64,000 bases of DNA from Allacma fusca. Taxonomy: Eukaryota; Arthropoda; Collembola; Symphypleona; Sminthuridae. Below, piece after piece: positions 54,969 through 64,000 of this stretch. The stretch covers positions 57,213,067 through 57,277,066 of the forward strand of contig OX359245.1 of the NCBI GenBank assembly GCA_947179485.1, read 5' to 3'. The notes below the pieces were generated by a model, which saw nothing but the letters and a program-made list of their open reading frames with translations, made no database searches and was not told the origin of the DNA. The position numbers and the translations under genes were made by a program. The first letter of the stretch is position 1; each line of letters begins with the position of its first letter.

Positions 54969-56928
54969 ACTTTTGTGTATAATGTTTGAAAAAGCTGTAG
55001 TACATTGAACAGTTAAACTGGGCACTTGCTTGCGTGGTTGGATATATTCCCTCGGGAGATATTCCCTCCGAGACAACCCCTCTGACATAATCCCTCCAAA
55101 TGTGGAGATAATCCCTCTGTTTGAAACAACAGAATCATTTTTCCATGCCAACGCTTTGTCGTCAATAAATACAATCAACGCCGGATTAATAATTACATTT
55201 AGTTCGATTATAAACTACAGTTAATATCGAAAATAGCAGCTTTTTTTAGGTTCAGGGCTTAGTTTTAGGGTCAGGGTTACAGTTCCAGAGGAATCAAACG
55301 GGAAAGAAAATTAAAGCATTTGCAATTTACAGCGATTTATTTGTACATACAATGCAATCAATATTACAAACATTTAATTTTAAAGTAGTCGTATAAAAAC
55401 ATTGAAGCATGACTGATGAGTCAGCCAATCGTAGAACTCTCACTCCTGAAGAAAGTCGTGAAGTCAATGCTGAACAGCTTCGAGGAATTCCGAATGGTTT
55501 GTCTCACTTTGAAACAGCAAGTAGGAAAAACAAGTACAATGTTTTCGAATACAATCGGGAACAGGTGGAAGGTTACTACTGGTTGACCGAGTCTCATTCA
55601 TTTTGAACTATAGAGCATTGCAGTTTATTTACTTAAGCAAGTCAATGTAATTAACGAAATTAGAATACCCGTAGTTTCTTATTATTTATGTTATGATTTG
55701 GGTGCAACGAATTAGGAATCCCGGTTACTATAGCAACTGCAATGTAAGTTGCAGTGACTCTTGCTGTCGTACAACCAACCCATGCGACCGAGGGATAATC
55801 TCCAACGGCAGGAGGGAATACATCCGGAGGGATTATCACCGGAGGGATTGTGTGCGGAGGGGAAATGTCCGAGGGCTTATCTCCATACTCCCTTGTTTGA
55901 GCTTGGGAATACCCGTGGCTATACCTATCACGATTTTTGGGATTTCCGCTTGGAACTGGCAAAAGTAAATAATGGATAGAGCATGAAAATGTACGGACTT
56001 TTTCGCATGGATGCCACAGTTAGAACCACATTTCTTGAATTTTGAAAAATAGCGAAATAATATTTAAATGAATTTTAATACTGTAGTTTTATAGGCACGT
56101 GTATAAGCAATTTATGTCAAGTGAAACTGCACAACGGGGAAGAGCTGGAGCGAAAATATTTTGCAAGAAGGTAAATTTCAACCCAGCATGGAAAATCTAC
56201 GCCAACAAGTTTCAACGCTGCAAAACAAATTCCTTAATTTACCGTAGGCTGACTAGGAAAAATTTTCCAATTCGAAACATTTTCGTTACCCTGGTTGTAA
56301 CTAAACTGGGAAAAATTTACCAATTATGAAAAAAAAATTCCTTAGTTGCCAAACTGACAAAAATTTGTCAAATCGTGCAGACATTAGTTCGTTGCCTTTT
56401 TTCTATACCTTTTCATACCTGGAATATGACATTTAAAATATTATATGCTTCACAATGGCTTCCGAAAATTTTAGAAATCAGAAATGTGACGACGTTAAAG
56501 TTATTCAGCTGATTTAAAGGGTTTGTAGGTTCCATGACTCGAATATTTGTGATAGGAAATATATAAAATACATAACATGGTAATTGATTACCATGAATTT
56601 TTTTACAAACGGTGAAACAAATTACTAACAGCGGATGTGCCATGACGCTGGTCTGCTGATAAATGATATATTAGGCTACCAGATTTACAACCTTTGCTAA
56701 AAATGGTTGAATCCTTCGAAGCCCGTATATTATAGTTTCTAAACTTGATTTGATTTTTCTAGATTTTCTAGAACGTCAATTTCCGGATATTTCAGTCCCT
56801 ACTTATTCCTAGATCTCAAATATATTTTATTTAGTAAATATATCTTCATTACTCAAATTAATTTTTACTATTAGCATATTCGTTAATTCCCAGCAGCAAT
56901 CCCAAATATCGTCCCATTACGGAAGTTT
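54969..56928. other. Spacer of the inverted repeat, no gene recognised
   Basis: About 1.96 kb. Two GC-richer blocks (55048-55125 and 55785-55890) carry opposed copies of ATCCCTCCGA / CGGAGGGAT, the look of a small MITE with repeated subterminal motifs (about 55030-55900). A 65-codon frame at 55409-55606 has no recognised domain. The rest is AT-rich. Confidence 0.4.
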
Positions 56929-57683
56929 GTTCTAAAATGGCAATTGATAAAATGAGTTCCAAGTAATTTATTTCGAATATTCATTTTCAACTGAAAATTG
57001 AACAAGCAGTGTTTCGGGTTTGGTTACAAATGTGCAATGGCCAACTCATTGCAGCATTGGTTACGGTTAATCCTAGAATGGTCAATTCCTAACATTAATG
57101 TCGTTAATATACACATTTAGCTGATTATATTGTTGGCAGAAGAAGTAGCAGGGTAGTGGGATACGGAAAACCGGTTGACAAAAATCTTCAACTTTTTGAA
57201 GGTGGGGGTACGTGAAACTTGTAATTCTCCATTTTAAATGCCATTTAAAAACTCCAGCTTTGAATTTCAGGACAAATTGACTTCGCGCCAATTTTTTTAA
57301 AAAAAGTACGAAGGATTTTTCAGGTGGCAGGTTAGAGTTAAAATTGTACTCAGGGTATAAGCAATCTAGTTTTAGGGGAATTTCGAAAATCTGGAGGGGA
57401 CACCAAAAAATGTTTACTTGTAAGATGTAAATAGGCTTACAAAAATTTATAACAAGTATAAATATTTATGTAAATGTAGGCAAGATGAAAAAGTACTGAC
57501 TCGAATACACTGCACATACATAGGCTAAAAAATTGGCAAAATTTCTTATTTGATGTCTATTTCTAGGCTAAATTTCTAGAAAAATCAAACCTAACTTGCA
57601 AATGTGGGCAAGGGTGTAGGATAGGCAAATCATTTGCCCATGTACATATGACTATACTAGAGACGCTGGCCCGCACAAAACGT
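56929..57683. repeat. Right arm of the long inverted repeat
   Basis: Reverse complement of 54203-54968, ending TACTAGAGACGCTGGCCCGC. RNA crossing intron 2 could form a hairpin of about 750 bp. Immediately after it, 57690-57805 repeats, in direct orientation, the block at 57298-57418. Confidence 0.85.
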
Positions 57684-57689
57684 TGTACA

Positions 57690-57805
57690 AAAAGTACGAA
57701 GGATTTTTCAGGTGGCAGGTTAGTGTTAAAATTGTACTCAGGGTAAAAGCATTCTAGTTTTAGGGGAATTTCGAAAATCTGGAGGGGACACCAAAATATG
57801 TTTAG
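57690..57805. repeat. Third copy of a 115-bp block of the inverted repeat
   Basis: AAAAAGTACGAAGGATTTTTCAGG to GGGGACACCAAAATATG repeats 57298-57418 with a few differences, and is the inverse of 54485-54605. The similarity stops abruptly at both sides. Confidence 0.75.
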
Positions 57806-58067
57806 TTGTTAGTCTATTTGTAGGACCCTGTGTATACTCTAGGCACATTTGTTTTAGCGTGTATTTAAATGTGACCTACTTTATGTTCTTGAGGTCAAAC
57901 GCGTGACCCGATCTTCTGCAAAATCAATACACATTCAGTAATACGTAACTGTAAATAGTTTGAATCGTTTGAGGACTTTGGTTCGGCAATGAACGTGAGA
58001 AAGCATACATAAAACCGATACCAACATGGACCTTCGTTCCATTCCACATTAAAACATTCATCCAGTG

Positions 58068-58855
58068 TACATATGGTAAAAGTCGAGATGAGTTGAGGAT
58101 GAGGGAGGAAATAAATTGGTGAGGTCCGGAGATGAGTAGGGAAATAGTTAACAACTTTTATTAAAATAAATGTAGGACGTAGGCAGGGATAAAAAAATTA
58201 ATACAATAGGATAATAATTAGGAATTATCTCCAATAATAATAACTTTAGTAATAATTATAAACAAGAAAGAATATTTTCAGGAACACGAAGAAAACCAAA
58301 GAGGTGAAAATTAGGGAGAACTGAAGAGAAGATGAGACACAACGTGAATATCTTGATCAGTGAAGAAAGTCATTCTAAATATAATAGAGATAAGCTAGAG
58401 TAACATTTCATAGCATCTTATCTAGCATATTAATGTAACCATTAAAAAAGATATCTTACAATGGAAATAGAATAATTATTAAATATTAAATAGAATAAAT
58501 AGATAAATATTATCAATAATAAGTACACGAATAAATACCAACAATAAGTACAATGGATATTTCCATAGTGACACAATATTTCTGTATGCTTAAGCATGCA
58601 GAGCAAGGTAGCTCTGGATGTCGGAAATTTACATTAACATTACTTCCTATATCTAAACCCAGCAAGGATATCTGAAAGTGATTATTTGCCACTCTGCTGC
58701 CTCCGTACGTACGCTAACTTGCGCTAACCTTCCACTAGGTATGTACCTAGCAAAGCTCCATTTGTTTACATGGCGTTCCATGCGTGGGTACGTTGGCCGA
58801 CAAGTGCCGTGTTGGGACGATGCCTGCGCTGTGTAAATCCCTAGCCGATATACTA
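58068..58855. other. Unclassified insertion in intron 2 of H
   Basis: Intron 2 of D reads CCTGTGTACATATTTACATAAC (18018-18039). In H the two halves (GTGTACATA and TATTTACATAGC) are separated by about 790 bp. I found no convincing terminal repeats or coding frame, so the kind of element is unknown. It is AT-rich, with a GC-richer right end. Confidence 0.45.
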
Positions 58856-59564
58856 TATTTACATAGCTATTCCCTAAAGATCCAAAGACAAGGTTTACGA
58901 TTTCAAATGTTACAATTCTTTTCTTAGTGTAATTAAATCTTCTGTATTTTTTACAGTGAATGTATTCAGCCAAAATACTCTCGGCAAGAAGAATATCTTC
59001 GATGCAACTACATTGTGCTCCTGGTTAGAGTATTCAATACTGGATATTCTTCCCAAGTAGCACACAAACGTCAATTTTTCGTATTATTTGCGTGATTTAA
59101 ATGAGCGTACTCTCGTAAATTTGACGTGAATCAATGGTAAATAAAAGGTTAGTTTCTAGTATAAAATTCGGTATCGATGTCCGGGCAAAATAACGTTAAT
59201 AAATTTGCGACAACTTCACGTAAAAACTTTAACGCAAATTGTACGGGAATTTTTGGTTAATTAGACCTATTGTAGCTTTCTAGTTATGTGTGAAGTATTG
59301 AGGATTACTAATGGCAATAATTTTAATTTTTGAAAAGCTAAATTCTTAGAAAATTTAAAAGATTATATATTCTGCATTTATTCCATCACATGAAAATAAC
59401 ACTTGACATAAATACATAGATACATGCATAAATAAATACATAATTGTAAATGAAAAATGAGTGATGTATGCAACTACTATTCAGCTGTAATGACAGGTTG
59501 TAAAATCTAACAATGTTGTTCTCAAATCGAATCAAATTAAAAATGAATACTCTGTCTTGTGCAA

Positions 59565-61474
59565 CTAATCCGATTCAGTGCTTGATTCCTTTTCATCAGT
59601 GTTAGGAATCTGCTGGATTTCGGACTCACAATCAGAGTCTGGCGCGACCAGTTTTTGTTGTGTTCTAAATCAATACAACATCAGCATAAAAATAATAAGG
59701 CAGATACAATCATGAATACTTTGCTATTAATGCATTACAAAACCAACATTGAATTCGTATTATTTGAAAATATATAATGGACTGAGGTTGTAGACAACTG
59801 CGACTGATTTACTGGATGTCCTGAGATTAGGTTAAATTGAAACGAAATAAATGCAAACCTAAGTTATTATTACCCCGTTTTAATTCGAGTGGGTGCTGCC
59901 TTTAGCCAATCCTTTATTGCATCTTGAATAAATTTTGTGCACCCTTTCTTTTTTCCAAAGAAGAAATTAACCGAATCTGTAAACTAAATATTACCATTAC
60001 TGATTGTAAAATATGTCTTAAAACATACGTTAATATATGCAACATCATAAAAAAATTTGAAGTAGATAAAATACACGATAATTTCTTGATAAAAAAGTAC
60101 CAACGTACTTATAATGATGTCACAAAGCTCATAGGTTCCAAATGGTGTCTTATTATTTCCACCCTTCCAGTTGAGATATTGGGCAACATTGTCAGTCATC
60201 AATTTTCGCAACGCTTTGAACGTACCCTGCCTGACGTACATTGTTTCCACCAAGACAGTCCAACGCATTAGCCTACAACAAACAAGAATGTGTCTATTCA
60301 GTGCAAAAGAATTCCCGTAGAAACATGAACTAAAATTAAATATATAGTAATTATTATATAGCTACATGAACCTATTGTAACACACAAGTACAAAACATAG
60401 TTATGTAATATTATGCTAAACGGATTCAGAGAAATTGTGATTGCGGGCGTACGGGCGCACGGACAGTCACAATATACCATCGTGTTAGGGTGCTGTACTA
60501 CAATAACAATTTGATCCCGTGAAACTTGAAACACAAAGATAGTCTTTACACAACTGAACTTACAACTTCTTCGTAGACATCAGAATTGCTTGCTATTTGT
60601 TTTTCCAGTTCATCAAGATCTTTCAACGTCTTGACTGGAAAGCTAACGGTTTTCAGCGATCGTCGACCAGCTGCATTTTGATTGATGCTTCGTAATTGCT
60701 CCAACATTAGAGCATGCGACTCCTCCATACTCTTCATTCGCATCTTCAGCACGCTTAGGCTTGCAAGTACACTCTTTTCAAATGTGTCGCCTATGAAAAG
60801 ATTTTCAATGCATTCGTTGGTACTATTTATGAAACTCTTCAAACTTAATACGCAAAATAAACCTGTAGTTGTAATAATTGAGTTGGCCGGTGGAAGCGAG
60901 GCAGGATGTGACACATTTGCGGATTGTTGAACAACAACTGATTGAGTTAGAAAGCTGGTTCCCACTTTATCCCGTGGTTGCAATTTTGGTGGATAACTTG
61001 GATGAGTTGCAGAACATGAATTGGTGGTTTTTCCTTGTTTGAACTTCATAGGAAGAACACCCAGGAACCGAGATGGCAGCTTCCGTTTACGGGGCCCTTC
61101 AGTGTCTGTAGTCGCATCAGATTTTCGTTCAGCCTCTCGTCTGGCCTTTTTTCTTGCGTCAATGGGATTATCTGAAGTACATAATATTTATATTAAATTT
61201 CAGGACGTTAAAAATCAAAGGGATTCAAATCACTGAATTATTATATATTTAAAGCATTAGAAACCAGACCGTAGGGACCAAAAAATTCTGCAATTCCATG
61301 TATCTCCCAGGTTTCCTCATACGAGTGACCTCGGTTGACAGCTGTCGAAATTCCAGAGGCACTTAAATGACCCGGCCAATAACACTGCTTATTTTCGTTT
61401 GTAATCCATGACTCCGGAACTACCTCAACGTCTTCCTCACTTTGCCCATCAAAAATGACAACGCAATATTTCAT
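59565..61474 (-). pseudogene. DUF4806-type accessory gene of the CMC/EnSpm element
   Basis: A minus-strand, multi-exon gene. The first exon (61474-61241) has KYCVVIFDGQSEEDVEVVPE and CYWPGH. The next (about 61172-60550) has the basic DARKKARREAERKSDATTD stretch, a helical region and FPVKTLKDLDELEKQIA. The DUF4806 core (60271-60100) reads VRQGTFKALRKLMTDNVAQY, then NKTPFGTYELCDII. The acidic tail exon (59664-59565) has DSDCESEIQQ. The core starts in one frame (ALDCLGGNNVR) and continues in another, so there is a frameshift. Such genes often accompany these transposons in arthropods; the function is unknown. Confidence 0.65.
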
Positions 61475-61610
61475 TATGTTGCGGAATGGAGAACTGGAAA
61501 GGAAACAAACAAATCGTTCTTATAATGTACTAAAAATTGTTTGCATTTTATTTCAAGCACTGGGAACTGACTGATTGGTTCTAATTTTCTGAAGGAGATT
61601 TTTTTTATGC

Positions 61611-63413
61611 CTATGTCACTTGAGTTGCACGGTTTCTTAAAAAATCAGTAGGATCTACAAATTTATCTCCCTTTCCAAATATTTGTCCATTTTTAGAAAA
61701 GAAAGCTTTTATACGAACAATTTCACCAGATTGTAGTTTACAAAAATTGTCCGGACACTTCTCTTTTAATATAAAGTTTTGAAAATAAAGTTTGTTTCTT
61801 TTGTCAAGATACGGGTAAGGATTTAAGGGCACGGTTGGAACAACTTCGCAGTTTTGCTGCTGTTCGTGTAGCCGTTTATGAATTTGCTCTAATGGTTTCG
61901 AATTTCCACGCACCAGTTTTTTCAGAAACTGTAGATTGTTTTCGTACGGAAATGCTTTGTACGAATCTAAAGTTCCGAATTTTTCACTATCGGAAACTAA
62001 ATGTAATAATCCGTGTATGTTATAAGAGAGATTTTCAAATCCGTAAAGATTCTGAAAATCAGCTACAAAATATTCCAATAATGTTTGGCGGTACTGACGA
62101 TACAGTTCACTTAGATCGGCACTACACAATATAAATATTGACGTATGTAAACACAAAAAGTGATCAAAGTAATGCGATGGAAGAATTTTGCGTAATATTA
62201 CAGGGGCAATGTACAACAAAAAAAGTCTCAGTTCAGTACATTTCCATCTGGCCAAATCAGAAAGAGGTCTGGGTTTTCGTTTAAAATCACTTGGAACAAA
62301 TTTACGCTGATTAATTAAGCGCTGAGAGATTTTAATTAGTTGTTGCCTACTTAGTCGACCTTTGCGGCACTTGCTGTGAGACCACAGGTTAAGCAATTTT
62401 TTTGTAGCCCCCAAAAGTACCAAGTGCAGATATTCATATGGAATATCTGTGACGAAACCAATGTTGATTCTTTCAAGCACACTGTTACCACTTTAAAACT
62501 CTGGATGTCCATTATTTATAACAGATTGGTCAGTTCGAAGATTTCCGATGCAGTTTTCAAAAACTACTCGGTTGTTCTTGTAAATACCTTTTTGATCGCA
62601 CTTTCCACAAGCACTATAGCCAGTGTGTCCTACGGTATTTGTTACAAATGCTCTTGCAGGAGCGTCTGCAACTATAGCCCTGAGCTTAACGTTTAAATTT
62701 TTTCCTCCGATAAAAATTCCTTCATCACTCAGGACACACAATTCATCAATGAATGCTTTCAAATATTCGTTACTGCCAGCTGGTTTAGTAAACCCGTGAT
62801 AAACTCCCACTACAAATGGTTTATGATTTGGAATATTTGTAATGCGACACTGGATTGGCCAAATCTGGCTATTGGAACTTTTTGCTAATGGTAACCCATC
62901 TACACTTGCATCAAAAATGATTTCGTTGACGTGGTTAGGTATGTTTTTTGCGGAATTACATAACCCAACTGACAGTCCCAAATGAATTTAGAATCCTGGT
63001 TTAACTGGGCACAAAACAGATTTTCTTGGCGTTTTTTAAAATGTCCTAGAATCTATAGGAAGCTGCTTGAGACCCAGATTATAATGTAAATTTTTTAACA
63101 ATTTTGAAAGTTGTTTGTGAGTCACATTTACCTTGACAGACCAAGATTTTAAACTTTCAATAAATAGCTTGTAGTTATTTTTGGGAGTTATTTTTCCTGC
63201 ATGTACTAATTGTGGACACACTTTTAAATCATTATTTTGCAGTGAACTGAATGAAGGGGTTACAACTGAAGAATATTCTGTAGAACTTATGGCTTGGCTA
63301 GAGAATTTTAATTGCGAACTATTCGTTTCAATTTCAGTTGCAGATAAGTGTAAAAAGTCTTTATAGTCTTGAGCAGCAATCCTCCTTAATTGTCTTGAAC
63401 TATACCTATCCAT
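61611..63413 (-). pseudogene. CMC/EnSpm transposase with three internal stops
   Basis: A single minus-strand frame of 601 codons from 63413 (MDRYSSRQLRRIAAQDYKDF) to the TGA near 61611. Stops after SRTF (63036), PVKPGF (about 62985) and GHPEF (62493) break it, each a plausible point change. Family motifs include IIFDASVDGLPLAKS, VGVYHGF, VADAPARAF, CGKCDQKG, YEYLHLVLLGATKKLL, KRKPRPLSDLARWKCTE and LSYNIHGLLHLVSD. They match the insect EnSpm-type transposases that often lie beside DUF4806 genes. It is non-functional as it stands. Confidence 0.75.
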
Positions 63414-64000
63414 CCAATGGAGGTAAATATTTTATAAATCAGTTTAAATTCCAATGTAAATCTAATTTATTTACCTTTTTTTGAAGCGTTCTATGATGCT
63501 GAGTTCTTCAAGATTGCCTGCGAAATTAACACTTTACTCGCATCATGAGTGGGACCATGCCGAAACTTCGTTGCAATAAACGGTCAAAGCAAAAGTTCCA
63601 TGAGAAATTAAGTCTAATGGTGCACGATATTGCCGCAGGTTGGTGCTTGGCACTCTATATCGACACAGCGTTAGGCAATGGTGAATATTTTTTCGTTTAT
63701 TTTGCGAAAGTAAAATATCAGTAATTTAGCGTTGCGAAACTAACGAAATATTTACGACAAATTTGCGCCACTTTAATTAACGTAAAATATTTCCCCTTAA
63801 TTTTCCACAATATTTACGCGTTATTGTTTTGATGTGCTACTTGGGTTCTGTCATTTTCGTCATTAAACAAGCTTTGCTAATTTTCACAGTAGTCTCTGGC
63901 TATGTTGGAATTCGAATCTACTACTACCATCTGGGTTCGTCCTTATTCTTCCTAGCTAACTTCATATACGCAATTTCCCTGCACGATGCAATGTTCGGTA

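Larger units (their letters stand above)
59052..63845. mobile_element. CMC/EnSpm-like transposon in exon 3 of copy H
   Basis: The ends are CCCAAGTAGCACACAAACG and (inverted) CCCAAGTAGCACATCAAAAC, with TT on both sides as a 2-bp duplication judged from the empty sites in C and D (GGATATTCTTCTGT). A 2-3 bp duplication is usual for this superfamily. Two minus-strand genes are present: a transposase and a DUF4806 protein, both broken. Subterminal ACGTAAA/TTTACGT repeats lie at both ends. Length is 4794 bp. Confidence 0.75.
50971..64000 (+). pseudogene. Receptor-like gene copy H, nonsense codon and transposon-split exon 3
   Basis: Exon 1 is 50971-51355 (385 bp), exon 2 is 53776-54091 (316 bp, fully open) and exon 3 starts at 58957 and continues after the CMC element from 63848 to the window edge. 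Codon 34 is TAG (51070-51072) where D has CAG. Exon 3 is interrupted after GYSS at 59051 by 4.8 kb of transposon. After it, the frame resumes with VIFVIKQALLIFT...YVGIRIYYYHLGSS. Intron 1 holds a hAT element with a nested pogo MITE; intron 2 holds a large inverted repeat. Splice phases match the intact gene. The C-terminus lies beyond the window. Confidence 0.8.

Noticed and set aside
55250-55295. TTAGGTTCAGGG...TTAGGGTCAGGGTT as telomere-like repeat
   Set aside because: Only a few imperfect words, not a tandem array.
55409-55606. 65-residue frame MTDESANRRTLTPEESRE...
   Set aside because: Starts at an ATG and looks protein-like, but has no recognisable domain, and I have no evidence of expression or conservation.

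Overview
The window reads as AT-rich, repeat-laden nuclear DNA of an arthropod. My best guess is a springtail or related hexapod, inferred from the gene family and transposon mix and not proven. No rRNA, tRNA or CRISPR was recognised. Genes have GT-AG introns, and most of the 64 kb is transposable elements in successive layers.

The host content is a cluster of duplicated three-exon genes, all on the + strand, encoding a protein of about 392 residues with about seven membrane segments. The architecture suggests a gustatory/odorant-receptor-like chemoreceptor. One copy is fully intact (exons 38821-39199, 39295-39613, 41247-41727). The others are broken: A (about 860-1315), B (3154-3264), C (7429-9786), D (11265-18611), I (25469-26099, doubtful), J (34317-34569), K (37108-37127), G (42462-43915) and H (50971 to beyond the window end). 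Exon lengths (about 379-385, 316-319 and 481 bp) and intron phases (1, then 2) are conserved. C, D and H share 5' flanks, so they are tandem duplicates; A and J are closest to the intact gene.

The second layer is hAT-type DNA transposons. One is a complete autonomous element (19032-22182) with terminal inverted repeats (TIRs), a perfect 8-bp target-site duplication (TSD) and a four-exon gene for an apparently intact 744-residue transposase. About a dozen others are non-autonomous. Most of them have perfect 8-bp TSDs and are built from long arrays of a short family-specific motif (ACTTGAC, GGGTAC, GAATTC, AACCGTTAT, GTTCAG, AATACAAACTAC, TATAGGCTAAAA). Several still carry a fragment of the hAT C-terminal dimerisation domain.

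The third layer is other elements. There is a PIF/Harbinger element (12926-15987) with transposase and MADF/BESS genes plus a related MITE at 1807-2368, and a pair of pogo/Tigger-like MITEs. A CMC/EnSpm-like element (59052-63845) with a DUF4806 gene has split exon 3 of H. A 5'-truncated LINE has split exon 1 of G. A decayed Ty3/Gypsy element (26179-33556) has an extra ORF. A young LTR element (46039-48998) has two zinc-knuckle Gag-type ORFs and no pol. A solo LTR (40178-40719) lies in intron 2 of the intact gene. Paralogous copies of the receptor locus supply empty sites for several insertions, so the order of events can be read from the window.
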